Notes under the pieces: generated by a model
The model's input: the letters and a program-made list of their open reading frames with translations, nothing else
Told to the model about the DNA's origin: nothing
Database searches by the model: none
Position numbers and translations under genes: made by a program
Shown here: positions 1 to 7,036 of the stretch, piece by piece
Numbering within the stretch: the first letter of the stretch is position 1
Layout of the letters: each line of letters opens with the position of its first letter
Source: Bacteroidia bacterium
GTDB taxonomy: Bacteria; Bacteroidota; Bacteroidia; AKYH767-A; OLB10
Direction: 5' to 3'
Length of the DNA: 11,574 bases
Assembly: GCA_025450095.1 (NCBI GenBank)
Contig: JANWID010000052.1
Coordinates: 1-11,574 of the forward strand

Positions 1-1452
1 AGTAGTTCCATCACCAAAATCCCAGCTGTATGTATTAACTCCTCCTCCCGGATAAGTAAAATTTACAGTGTGTGGTGCGCATCCTGTTATATCATCAGCT
101 GTAAATACAGCGCTGACCTGCGTAACCTGCACAAAGTACACTGAAGTAAATGCCGTGGAACAACCATATAAATCGGTAGTTGTTAGTTCTATAAAATAAT
201 TTCCAGGCGAGGTGTATGTATGCGTCGGGTTAACCTGTGTGGAAGTGGTTCCGTCGCCGAAATTCCAGTTGTAATTATTACCAGGACTTGTGTAAAAATT
301 AATGAAGTTCACCGGCAGCGGCGCACATCCCTGGTTATTTGTCATCTGATAAAAAACGGATGGATTAGGCCTCGACTGAAGTTGAACGGTATCTGAGTTT
401 TCGCATCCGTTTGTATAAGTCACATGCAGTTCCACAGTATAATTTCCCGCAACCCAGTATGTATGTGGTGCAGTTGTCCCTATAGCTCCGCTGCCATCAC
501 CAAAATTCCACGATGCAGTTGCCACGTTCGGAACATTAGTGGAAAGCGTTGTTACCATAGGCGTGCATTGCATGATCGGGTTACCGGAAACAATATCCGG
601 AACCGGGCTATCGAAAACCGTTACCATATCCTGCATGATAGCTGTATCGGTGCAACCAAGCTGGTTGGTGGTAATTAGCGTAATAGTATAAATACCGGGT
701 TGACCGTATACATGTGTTGGTTGCTGTAATGACGAAACACTTCCGTCACCGAAATTCCATTGCCAGGTATTTGCAGAAGATGCCTGGGCAACGAATGAAA
801 CAGGTTGTTGCGCATCACACGTGGATGTAAGACTCGAAGTAAATGTGGCGGCAGGATTTGCAAGTATCGTGATGTATGCATTACGTGAAAAGGATGCTTC
901 ACATCCCAGGGTAGTATTCCAGGCAACTAACGTTATAGTATAAATGCCAGGAGACTGGTAAAGGTGCACGGGATTGATGGTATTGGAAGTAACTCCGTCG
1001 CCGAAGTCCCAAAGACATGAATCATATCCCGAAGAAAGATTGCTGAAGGCAATACTGCCATTTTCCAGACAGGCAAGAGTTGTTGCCGCGCTAAAATTAA
1101 CTGCAGGTGGACTTACTGTCTGAATATAATTGCTGATCACCAGTGAATCGGCCTGACCTGAACCGTTAAATGCAACAAGCTTTACTGTAAAGCTTCCTGT
1201 ACCCAGGTATACATTTACCGGGTTTTGTGAAGTCGAGAAATTACCATTGCCGAAATCCCACTGATACGATGTGGCGTTTTGGGAAGTGTTTGTGAACTGA
1301 ACTGAAAAAGGAATGCATCCATTCTGCTGGCTTACCGTGAAGCCTGCTACCGGCGATTGTCCGTTAACGGACAGCGTCAATGACAGTAGAAGACTGCAAA
1401 CGAACCAGGATACAAGCTTATAATTTCCTGAATCCGACTTATCGGGATTCAT
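1..1452 (-). CDS. Exported PKD-domain repeat protein (C-terminus beyond left edge)
   Basis: The minus-strand frame is open from an ATG at 1452 to the window edge (484 codons, no stop), so the C-terminus is missing. An in-frame TAA lies at 1467-1465, and no other ATG falls between it and the signal peptide, which fixes the start. Residues 1-32 look like a Sec signal peptide: a polar stretch, a hydrophobic core about 13-28, then VNGQ. Five complete PKD (Ig-like) domains and the start of a sixth follow. Their WDFGDG/WNFGDG signatures begin near residues 65 (variant WDFGNG), 148, 232, 315, 396 and 477, a regular period of 81-84 residues. Each domain has the usual GxYTITL or GNYTVEL strand and a paired Cys-containing segment. 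Such proteins in Bacteroidota are typically T9SS-exported, surface or adhesin-like; here that is inferred, because the sorting domain would lie off the window. No ligand can be named. No TAnnTTTG box was found upstream. Confidence 0.9.
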   Translation of the reverse strand, partial: MNPDKSDSGNYKLVSWFVCSLLLSLTLSVNGQSPVAGFTVSQQNGCIPFSVQFTNTSQNATSYQWDFGNGNFSTSQNPVNVYLGTGSFTVKLVAFNGSGQADSLVISNYIQTVSPPAVNFSAATTLACLENGSIAFSNLSSGYDSCLWDFGDGVTSNTINPVHLYQSPGIYTITLVAWNTTLGCEASFSRNAYITILANPAATFTSSLTSTCDAQQPVSFVAQASSANTWQWNFGDGSVSSLQQPTHVYGQPGIYTITLITTNQLGCTDTAIMQDMVTVFDSPVPDIVSGNPIMQCTPMVTTLSTNVPNVATASWNFGDGSGAIGTTAPHTYWVAGNYTVELHVTYTNGCENSDTVQLQSRPNPSVFYQMTNNQGCAPLPVNFINFYTSPGNNYNWNFGDGTTSTQVNPTHTYTSPGNYFIELTTTDLYGCSTAFTSVYFVQVTQVSAVFTADDITGCAPHTVNFTYPGGGVNTYSWDFGDGTT

Positions 1453-1690
1453 AAAACCACAGGTTTAAAAGGTTAATACACGATCAAATGACACGGTTGC
1501 CGTAACAACTCGTTGCCTCTTACGCAGACCTGTCAGAAAAGTTCGATAGCTGTATCTATTCTTTGCAAAACTCCCTGTATTTAGAAGATGTAATTATATT
1601 ATTACTTGATATTCAAATGTTTATATTAAATCGATACTGTGAAAATGAAATGTAAGAATTCCAGGGAACACTGATAAAAAGGATTAATCG

Positions 1691-1780
1691 CCTGCCTGCT
1701 GAATTTGTAAAATAATTATTCTTGTTAAACTTATGTTCATAGTGAAGTTGAATAATTATAGTATTCAGACGTCAGGCAGG
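1691..1780. repeat. Interrupted inverted repeat, REP-like
   Basis: CCTGCCTGCTGAAT at 1691-1704 is the reverse complement of ATTCAG-CAGGCAGG at 1763-1780, except that the right arm carries a 4-nt ACGT insertion at 1769-1772. The arms are 58 nt apart. GC-rich CCTGCCTG/CAGGCAGG arms stand out in this AT-rich spacer. The sequence after the right arm (GATTTACGCGGATTA) resembles dispersed intergenic repeats I associate with Bacteroidota genomes, but I cannot confirm a family here. Confidence 0.45.
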
Positions 1781-1952
1781 GATTTACGCGGATTACTTAA
1801 GAAAGACTTTTTCTTGTTCTATTTATATAAATAAAATACGTAAAGCGTGTAGGCAATTTATTTCCTGAAAGCCTGAAGTTGTCATTCACCTATTTCACGG
1901 ACACTTCTATCAAAATTTTAAAATGATTAAATTTATTTTATTACATTTCACT

Positions 1953-2019
1953 ATTCAGAATTAAGAAACTATTTTTGATTTTTCTGAATTTTCAAATGGA
2001 GTTTATTTTGTAAAACTCC
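1953..2019. repeat. Two small adjacent stem-loops
   Basis: ATTCAGAA (1953-1960) pairs with TTCTGAAT (1982-1989) across 21 nt. GGAGTTT (1998-2004) pairs with AAACTCC (2013-2019) across 8 nt. Both lie upstream of two divergent genes, so a terminator role is unlikely. They may be chance structures or part of an undetected 5' leader. Confidence 0.25.
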
Positions 2020-2183
2020 GGACATCTTCATCAGTATATACCAGCAAAATAGTTTTAGCTCATTAATAGCGAACTTTCTTTAAATCTGATTATTTTGGAA
2101 AGAATTACGATTTGATGAAGTTGTAATTTTAAAGTATTGTTTTAAGGTTATTCTATTCGCACATCGTTGAATATTTTATTCAC

Positions 2184-2191
2184 TAAATTTG
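2184..2191 (+). promoter_or_regulatory. -7 promoter element (TAnnTTTG) of the amine oxidase gene
   Basis: TAAATTTG matches the Bacteroidota -7 consensus TAnnTTTG exactly and ends 22 nt before the ATG at 2214. A TTG at 2167-2169 is only 14 nt upstream, too close for the usual -33 spacing, so only the -7 half is well supported. Confidence 0.45.
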
Positions 2192-2213
2192 TTAAAGCTA
2201 TTATTCTTCCTGA

Positions 2214-3494
2214 ATGAAGAATTCAATTTTTATCATTGGTGCCGGTGCTGCCGGACTTTCAGCCGGATATCACTTGAGTGAGAAGGGTTATCATGTTACC
2301 ATCCTGGAGGCACGCAATCGTACCGGCGGTAAAATACATACCCTTCATGATCCGGAATTTTCAAATCCTGTGGAGGCCGGAGCAGAGTTCATTCATGGTA
2401 AGCTGCCAACAACTTTGAATCTTTTAAAAAAATTCAATATGGAGTACCATGTTTCGAAAGGAAAATGGTACCGTGTTAAAAATGGACATGTTGTAAAAGC
2501 TGAAGCATTCATTGAACAATACAGGATGCTGGAACAACATCTCAGGGAAATGAAAGAAGATATTACGGTGGAAGATTTTCTGAATTTTCATTTTCCTGAA
2601 AATGCTTTTGATGAATTTAAGCAATCAGTAAGAAATTTTGTGGAGGGTTATGATGCTGCTGACGCCTCCAAAGCCAGTACACTTCACTTTAAAAAAGAAT
2701 GGCTTGCTGAAGATGATGAAGAACAATACAGGTTGAATAATGGATATTCAGAATTAACCGATGCTTTGGTAAATTTTATTCTGTCAAAGGGAGGAATCAT
2801 TAACCTGGAAACAATTGTGAAAAAAATTGAATGGAAAAAAGGCAAGGTAATCATCCATACCAGTAATGGAAATAAATATGAAGGGGAAAAAGTGCTTATT
2901 ACATTACCTCCTCCATTATTATATGATAACCGGTATTCGGCATCATTGAATTTTTCACCAAGGCTTACTCAAATAGAAGAAGCTGCCTCTGAAATCGGCT
3001 ATGGCACAGTAATCAAAATTGTGATTGAATTCGAAAGCCGGATATGGGATCAACCTGAATTTAAAAATGCAGGATGGATACTGAGTGATGAAATCATTCC
3101 AACCTGGTGGACACAACTACCGGATGATTCCAATATTCTTACAGGCTGGCTGGCTGGTCCGCGTGCCAGTGAAATGTCAACTAAAAGTAACGATGAAATA
3201 ATGGACTTCGCATTTGATTCCCTGGCATCCATTTTTAATCTTTCCCCAAATGTTGTTCGAAGTGTTACTAAAAGTACAAAAATATTTAACTGGAAATCGG
3301 ATCCATTTTCAGCTGGTGCGTACAGCTACGCCACGTTAAACCGGTTGCACAGGATTCACATTCTCAATCAGCCAGTAGAAAAAACCATTTACTTTGCAGG
3401 TGAAGCACTCGAATCGGAAAATACCGGAACGGTTGAAGCTGCATTGGTGAGTGGGATTAATGTTGCCGAAATAATTTTAAATGAGATTTCCTGA
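2214..3494 (+). CDS. FAD-dependent amine oxidase family protein (flavin monoamine oxidase-like)
   Basis: This is a 426-residue cytoplasmic flavoprotein with no signal peptide. The N-terminus holds a Rossmann dinucleotide-binding motif GAGAAG (9-14), the ribose-binding acid E32 and the RTGGKI motif (36-41), followed by GAEFIHG (56-62), as in monoamine and polyamine oxidases. K268 in GTVIK aligns with the lysine that contacts flavin N5 in LSD1 and plant polyamine oxidase. The C-terminus has the substrate-site motif AGAYSY and the second FAD segment FAGE (394-397) followed by GTVEAALVSG. All key elements are present, so it is probably active. Family chemistry is FAD-dependent oxidation of an amine (or occasionally another C-N or C-C substrate) with O2, releasing H2O2. 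The substrate cannot be read from sequence. It appears monocistronic and is convergent with the next gene. Confidence 0.88.
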   Translation: MKNSIFIIGAGAAGLSAGYHLSEKGYHVTILEARNRTGGKIHTLHDPEFSNPVEAGAEFIHGKLPTTLNLLKKFNMEYHVSKGKWYRVKNGHVVKAEAFIEQYRMLEQHLREMKEDITVEDFLNFHFPENAFDEFKQSVRNFVEGYDAADASKASTLHFKKEWLAEDDEEQYRLNNGYSELTDALVNFILSKGGIINLETIVKKIEWKKGKVIIHTSNGNKYEGEKVLITLPPPLLYDNRYSASLNFSPRLTQIEEAASEIGYGTVIKIVIEFESRIWDQPEFKNAGWILSDEIIPTWWTQLPDDSNILTGWLAGPRASEMSTKSNDEIMDFAFDSLASIFNLSPNVVRSVTKSTKIFNWKSDPFSAGAYSYATLNRLHRIHILNQPVEKTIYFAGEALESENTGTVEAALVSGINVAEIILNEIS

Positions 3495-3547
3495 TTGCAT
3501 CACAAATTCATTACCGATCTAACCAACAAAAACCATAATGGATAAAA

Positions 3548-4261
3548 TCATTTTTTGCAGTTAAACCGGTAGGCTGCACCAACCATAATATTAATTGAAT
3601 TTGTATACAAAGTAAATTTTTCTGCATCCTCGTATATAAAGTCTTCCTCTTCCACAGGATCATAAATATTTGTCAATCCAAGGTTATCCCTTAACTCCAA
3701 TGACAATAGCCATTTCGAGCCCAGGTTTTTTGAAATTCCGATTCCGGCTGATACACCAAAATCAAAATCCTTATAATTCTCCTTGTCATCATAAATAAAA
3801 GTTTCCGCTTCATCAAATTCCATCACCGATTCCTGTTTCATAAGCCATGAGATATATGGACCCGCATTAATATGAAAATTTATCCTCCTGCAGGAACGTG
3901 TATATCTGAAATATAATGGCAGGGTGAGATAATTAAACTTCTCCCAGGCTTTAAAATCACCGAAAATCTCATCGCCCTCCAAAAAATCATCTAAATCCCA
4001 TTTAGCTCCTTTCCTGTCATAATATAAGCCGGTAATCAAAGAAAATTTTGAATTAAAATTATATCCGGTATACACTCCAACAGAAAAATAAGTTTTTGTC
4101 ATTAGTTCATCCTTTTCAATATCATGACCTCGCAAATCAGAAAATGCCGGACCGGATTCAATCCCAACTAAAATCGAATTTTTCCGTGAAGCTTTTGTGC
4201 TGTCCTGTGCGTTTGCAACCATAGAAAAAAGAAGTAAACAAGCAATAATAAAATTTCTCAT
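3548..4261 (-). CDS. PorT-like outer-membrane beta-barrel protein
   Basis: This is a 237-residue protein with a clear signal peptide (1-19, cleavage after ANAQ). The mature part is made of alternating amphipathic strands separated by acidic loops, including GLYYDRKG, NYLTLPLYFRY (110-120), INFHINAGPYISW, SAGIGISKN and a last strand ending AAYRF. The LPLYFRY segment and overall layout match the outer-membrane beta-barrel family (PF13568, PorT-like) common in Bacteroidota, at the usual length of about 200-240. It should sit in the outer membrane. Most members have no assigned function, and no partner is evident here. The start is fixed by the signal peptide. It lies 122 bp downstream of the TfoX-like gene on the same strand, too far to assume an operon. 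Confidence 0.85.
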   Translation of the reverse strand: MRNFIIACLLLFSMVANAQDSTKASRKNSILVGIESGPAFSDLRGHDIEKDELMTKTYFSVGVYTGYNFNSKFSLITGLYYDRKGAKWDLDDFLEGDEIFGDFKAWEKFNYLTLPLYFRYTRSCRRINFHINAGPYISWLMKQESVMEFDEAETFIYDDKENYKDFDFGVSAGIGISKNLGSKWLLSLELRDNLGLTNIYDPVEEEDFIYEDAEKFTLYTNSINIMVGAAYRFNCKK

Positions 4262-4316
4262 AAGCCAATAATGATTGTTTCAGATAAATGGCTAATTTAT
4301 AAATGAATCAATAATT

Positions 4317-4348
4317 AACCTGTCGTTAAAATTCTACACGCACAGGTT
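4317..4348 (-). terminator. Possible weak terminator hairpin downstream of the TfoX-like gene
   Basis: AACCTGT (4317-4323) and ACAGGTT (4342-4348) form a perfect 7-bp inverted repeat with an 18-nt loop, beginning 35 nt past the stop of the minus-strand TfoX-like gene. The run after it on the minus strand is AT-rich but not a clean U tract, so termination is only a suggestion. Confidence 0.25.
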
Positions 4349-4383
4349 TTCACATCCATTACTATTACTATCTAATTCCTAAT

Positions 4384-4731
4384 TCACTTTTTCTTTTTCT
4401 TTGAAGGCTTTGCGAATTTATTATATTCAAGAGCCAGGTTCACCCAATACTCCAGTTGTTTTTGGGATTTCAGCACATCTTTATCGACGAAACCGAATCC
4501 TTTCATAACCTTATTGGTGAAATCCATTGGAGTGCATCCCTCCTTTTTCATGAGCTCATCAGTTAAAGCCGGATCAAAACGGATCATCAGTCGTTCGGTT
4601 TCCACACCCACGCACATTTTATCATTCACCATAAAGCACAAACCCCCAAACATTTTCTTTTCTTCTACCTTATTATGATTGACCGCGATGATCTCTCGAA
4701 CCCGGTCGGCCAGTTTTTCATCGTATGCCAT
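4384..4731 (-). CDS. TfoX N-terminal-domain protein
   Basis: The 115 residues form essentially one TfoX_N domain (PF04993). The hallmark MFGG (27-30) is followed by FMVNDKMCVGV, and LMIRFDP (48-54) comes next. The family takes its name from TfoX/Sxy, a competence regulator of gamma-proteobacteria that also has a C-terminal domain. Short single-domain members such as this are widespread and mostly uncharacterised, so a competence role should not be assumed. The C-terminus is a basic tail ending in five lysines, which could bind nucleic acid or be a simple coding repeat. No signal peptide or membrane segment is seen. A TAnnTTTG box lies 30 nt upstream of the ATG. Confidence 0.85.
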   Translation of the reverse strand: MAYDEKLADRVREIIAVNHNKVEEKKMFGGLCFMVNDKMCVGVETERLMIRFDPALTDELMKKEGCTPMDFTNKVMKGFGFVDKDVLKSQKQLEYWVNLALEYNKFAKPSKKKKK

Positions 4732-4761
4732 AGTACTATTGTTAGTAAGTTAATTAGTATC

Positions 4762-4769
4762 CAAAGATA
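4762..4769 (-). promoter_or_regulatory. -7 promoter element (TAnnTTTG) of the TfoX-like gene
   Basis: On the minus strand this reads TATCTTTG, an exact match to TAnnTTTG, 30 nt before the ATG at 4731. No convincing TTG element lies about 20 nt further upstream, where an AT-rich inverted repeat (4781-4807) begins. Confidence 0.45.
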
Positions 4770-4780
4770 ACAGATACCAG

Positions 4781-4807
4781 ATTCTTTATCTATCTTACAT
4801 AAAGAAT
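4781..4807. repeat. 8-bp inverted repeat in a divergent promoter region
   Basis: ATTCTTTA (4781-4788) and TAAAGAAT (4800-4807) are perfect reverse complements around an 11-nt spacer. The repeat lies between the divergent TfoX-like and SRPBCC genes, just upstream of the TfoX-like -7 box, a position that would suit an operator. AT richness makes a chance match possible. Confidence 0.3.
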
Positions 4808-4854
4808 TAAAAACGGACGGATTTTTGTCAGACCACAAATGATCTTATCCTCAT

Positions 4855-4862
4855 TATGTTTC
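4855..4862 (+). promoter_or_regulatory. Possible -7 element of the SRPBCC gene
   Basis: TATGTTTC matches TAnnTTTG at five of six fixed positions and ends 18 nt before the ATG at 4881. It lies downstream of the alternative ATG at 4839, so if it is real it supports the 4881 start. Confidence 0.3.
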
Positions 4863-4880
4863 AATATCAAACTAACATTT

Positions 4881-5333
4881 ATGAAAAATATCAAACCAAA
4901 AGCCCCTGTAACGTGTACCAATTCTATAGTAATAGATTCAAGTGCATTTGAAGTATGGGAAGTTTTGACAGCGATTAACAAATGGCCCGAATGGAATAAA
5001 GCAATTTCAAAAAGCAGGCTATTAGGTCCTCTGCAAGCAGGCTCACGGTTTAAATGGAAAACAGGAGGCATAAGCATCAGTTCTATACTGCTAACCGTTA
5101 TACCTTACACCAGTTTTGGCTGGTCCGGAAAATCACTTGGTATATCTGCCATTCATACCTGGAATATTACTGAATTGAAAAGAGTGACTGAGGTGCGCGT
5201 GGAGGAAAGCTTGCAAGGACTGATTCCTCGTCTATTCAACCGAATTCTCACTAAAACCATTGAGAAAAACATGCAAAAGTGGCTGGAGTTTTTGAAAGAT
5301 GAGTGTGAGCTAAAACAAAGGGTAGCTGCTTAA
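4881..5333 (+). CDS. SRPBCC (START/polyketide-cyclase-like) family protein
   Basis: This is a 150-residue single-domain protein of the helix-grip SRPBCC fold (PF10604-like). Visible family marks, in order, are the first strand and helix SIVIDSSAFEVWEVLTAI, WPEWNK (35-40), GSRFKW (54-59), IPYTSFGWSG, IHTW (91-94), a RVTEVRVEES strand (101-110) and the long C-terminal helix ending about 142. The fold makes a hydrophobic cavity for lipid-like or aromatic ligands. The ligand and any enzymatic role are unknown, and no catalytic motif stands out. I prefer the start at 4881 over the in-frame ATG at 4839. The extra 14 residues (MILSSLCFNIKLTF) precede the conserved domain and would overlap a possible -7 box. 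No signal peptide, so it is cytoplasmic. It runs divergently from the TfoX-like gene. Confidence 0.82.
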   Translation: MKNIKPKAPVTCTNSIVIDSSAFEVWEVLTAINKWPEWNKAISKSRLLGPLQAGSRFKWKTGGISISSILLTVIPYTSFGWSGKSLGISAIHTWNITELKRVTEVRVEESLQGLIPRLFNRILTKTIEKNMQKWLEFLKDECELKQRVAA

Positions 5334-5475
5334 AATAAAACCGATTTCCCCGTATTGAGAAGTTTTGGGTAAATATTTATGCATGCTCGGTGATTCTATA
5401 CTATACTTGAGTTTTTATCCAGGAACAGAATTTTTAAGGGGTTGTGCAAAATCAATTGTTCAATAATTTTTTAAA

Positions 5476-5700
5476 ATGATTCCGGCAATAGGAAAATATC
5501 TTATTGTCATAGGGTTTGTTTTTGTTGTAACAGGAATAGTTATATACTTTTTTCAGGATAAAACCGGATGGCTCGGTAATCTTCCGGGGGACTTCAGAAT
5601 TGAGCGTGAAAATTTTCGGTTTTATTTCCCATTAACTACTATGATCCTGCTTAGCCTGTTGGTAAGTGTAATTCTTTACCTGGTTCGAAAATTTATATAA
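5476..5700 (+). CDS. DUF2905 small membrane protein
   Basis: This 74-residue protein has two predicted membrane helices (about 5-26 and 51-70) flanking a short loop with the family signature GNLPGDF (34-40) and RIERENFRFYFPL. This is the full length and layout of DUF2905 (PF11146), a widespread inner-membrane family of unknown function. Helix 1 is followed by the QDKTGWLG stretch typical of the family. Gaps of 142 bp before it and 109 bp after it suggest a separate transcript. A near-match to the -7 box (TATACTTG, 5402-5409) lies 66 nt upstream and is weak. Confidence 0.88.
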   Translation: MIPAIGKYLIVIGFVFVVTGIVIYFFQDKTGWLGNLPGDFRIERENFRFYFPLTTMILLSLLVSVILYLVRKFI

Positions 5701-5728
5701 AGGAAAGCAATACGAAGTTATTCCCTAA

Positions 5729-5764
5729 TAAACATTTTTAAAATCCGCTTCAGGTAAATGTTTA
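5729..5764. repeat. 9-bp inverted repeat between the DUF2905 gene and the regulator gene
   Basis: TAAACATTT (5729-5737) and AAATGTTTA (5756-5764) are perfect reverse complements around 18 nt. The right arm is followed by ATTTTT, so this could be a weak terminator for the DUF2905 gene. Equally, it ends 17 nt before the regulator's -7 box, where an autoregulatory operator could sit. The arms are AT-rich, so chance remains possible. Confidence 0.35.
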
Positions 5765-5781
5765 ATTTTTACTGAAATTTC

Positions 5782-5789
5782 TAACTTTG
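5782..5789 (+). promoter_or_regulatory. -7 promoter element (TAnnTTTG) of the AraC-type regulator
   Basis: TAACTTTG matches the consensus exactly and ends 20 nt before the ATG at 5810. No TTG is found at the expected -33 position, where the sequence is TTTAATTTTT. Confidence 0.5.
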
Positions 5790-5809
5790 CCTTTATAAGA
5801 ACAACGTAT

Positions 5810-6916
5810 ATGCCACTGTACATGGATATTCATATAGTCCCGGGGGTGAAATCGAAAGATGTTGCCGAAGCACATCGCAAAGATTTGCTTCATCAGCAGG
5901 ATTTTGGTTGCACCTGCATGACCTATTGGATCGACGAAGAACGTGAAACCATTTTTTGTCTTATAGATGCACCAGACAAAGATGCCGTTAAGGAAATGCA
6001 CCGTAAAGCGCATGGATTGGTTCCTAACAGGGTAGTTGAAGTAAGCAGTTCTATCGTAAAATCATTCCTGGGAAGGATATATGATCCGGAAGATGCAGTC
6101 ATTAATGAAAGTGGACTTAAAATATTTTCAGACCCGTCATTCCGTTTGCTGTTGGTAAGTAAAATGAATGATCATGTTTTACTAAAGCACCAGTTGGGAA
6201 ATGAAAAAGCAAATAACCTGTTAAAAAATCATAATGAAATTGTAAGGAAAAATATCCTGATTCATGGAGGCAATGAAGTGGAACATGCCGGTGAAGGATT
6301 CATCGTATCGTTTGATTCCGTTTCAAAAGCCGTAGCCTGCGGCATAGCAATTAATGAGGATACTCCGCATGCAGAAGCCGGGAAGCTGGGCTTTAAAATG
6401 GCTATCAACGGAGGAGAACCAATCGAAAAAAGTAAGGAGCTGTTTGGGGACACGGTAAAATTTGCACAAAACCTTTGTTCGATAGCTGCAACTTCACAAA
6501 TTGCCTTAGCTGTAATAGCCAAAGACCTGGTTTCAAAAGAACTTTTGCAAAATAAAAAAAATCATTTTCTTACTTTGAGTCTGCCGGATGAAGAATTTTT
6601 CCAACAGCTTTATACAAAACTGGAAAAGAAATTTAATGAGCCTGGATTTGATATCCCGGAATATTCGCAGTCTATGGCCATGAGCCAGACTCAGCTTTAC
6701 AGGAAAACCACATCTCTTACAGGTGTTTCCTGCAATGTTTTATTAAAGAATTTCAGGCTTGAAAAAGCAAAGGAACTTTTGAAAAAACAGCGTAATTCCA
6801 TTTCGCAGGTAACATTTGAAACAGGTTTCACCAGTCCTTCTTATTTTACAAAATGCTTCAAAAAAAAATTCGGGCTTTTGCCAATGGAATACCTCGAATT
6901 GCTGAAGACTTCCTGA
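5810..6916 (+). CDS. AraC-type regulator with DUF4242 sensor and degenerate cyclase domain
   Basis: This 368-residue protein has three parts. Residues 1-82 are a DUF4242 domain (PF14026, the SCO4226 nickel-binding family): MPLYMDIH, AHRKDLLHQQ, TYWIDE, FCLIDAP, then HRKAHGLVP with H64 and H68. Residues about 111-245 follow the class III nucleotidyl-cyclase fold: LLKHQLG, LLKNHNEIVRKNILIHGGNEV, AGEGFIVSFDS, then GFKMAINGGEPIE and FGDTVKFAQNLCSIA. The first metal Asp of the family FTDIVGST motif aligns with S117. The second, in GDG, is E162. The Asn and Arg of NxxxR are replaced by K217 and N221. It is therefore probably not a cyclase but a ligand or dimer module. Residues about 263-366 are an AraC helix-turn-helix: MSQTQLYRKTTSLTG, FRLEKAKELL, then FETGFTSPSYFTKCFKKKFG. 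It has no signal or membrane segment, so it acts in the cytoplasm on DNA. The neighbouring gene at 7074 encodes a lone DUF4242 protein and is its likely target. Confidence 0.85.
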   Translation: MPLYMDIHIVPGVKSKDVAEAHRKDLLHQQDFGCTCMTYWIDEERETIFCLIDAPDKDAVKEMHRKAHGLVPNRVVEVSSSIVKSFLGRIYDPEDAVINESGLKIFSDPSFRLLLVSKMNDHVLLKHQLGNEKANNLLKNHNEIVRKNILIHGGNEVEHAGEGFIVSFDSVSKAVACGIAINEDTPHAEAGKLGFKMAINGGEPIEKSKELFGDTVKFAQNLCSIAATSQIALAVIAKDLVSKELLQNKKNHFLTLSLPDEEFFQQLYTKLEKKFNEPGFDIPEYSQSMAMSQTQLYRKTTSLTGVSCNVLLKNFRLEKAKELLKKQRNSISQVTFETGFTSPSYFTKCFKKKFGLLPMEYLELLKTS

Positions 6917-7015
6917 CCCCTCCCCTGTTTTAAGAAAAACCGTCGGGATGAATTTTACCATCTTTTGAATGAATTTTTATACTCATCATTCCAGACAATG
7001 GATGATTCGTGATAA

Positions 7016-7032
7016 CACATCGGCCTGATGTG
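7016..7032. promoter_or_regulatory. Dyad overlapping the promoter of the small DUF4242 gene, candidate operator
   Basis: CACATC (7016-7021) and GATGTG (7027-7032) form a perfect 6-bp dyad around GGCCT. It ends 4 nt before the -7 box at 7037-7044 and occupies the place of the missing -33 element. This is the position an activator or repressor would bind. That the AraC-type protein encoded upstream binds here is inference. AraC proteins more often use direct repeats, and TCATCATT occurs twice nearby (6983-6990 and 7047-7054). Confidence 0.4.
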
Positions 7033-7036
7033 CCTA

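Larger units (their letters stand above)
1453..2213. other. AT-rich divergent intergenic region without genes
   Basis: These 761 bp separate the start codons of the PKD-repeat gene (-) and the amine oxidase gene (+), and I see no credible coding frame. The region must hold both 5' regions. It contains an interrupted inverted repeat (1691-1780), two smaller hairpin-forming repeats (1953-1989 and 1998-2019) and a good -7 promoter box at 2184-2191. No -7 match was found for the minus-strand gene. Confidence 0.6.

Noticed and set aside
424..926. Open frames on both strands inside the PKD-repeat gene
   Set aside because: They lie wholly within the continuous minus-strand PKD frame, which has a signal peptide and repeated domain signatures. 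The alternative translations show no family features.
1..1452. Regular spacing of similar DNA as a possible CRISPR or tandem-repeat array
   Set aside because: The period (about 250 bp) and the conserved WDFGDG codons come from repeated PKD domains. The DNA between them is not repeated.
3495..3547. Terminator between the convergent amine oxidase and beta-barrel genes
   Set aside because: Only a 4-bp CCAT/ATGG match near 3533-3541 is visible, too little to support a hairpin.
4384..4731. Competence regulator assignment (tfoX/sxy)
   Set aside because: Only the N-terminal TfoX domain is present, and single-domain members in Bacteroidota have no shown competence role, so no gene symbol is given.
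4790..5077. 95-residue minus-strand open frame
   Set aside because: It is antisense to the start of the SRPBCC gene and covers the promoter region. It has no recognisable features.
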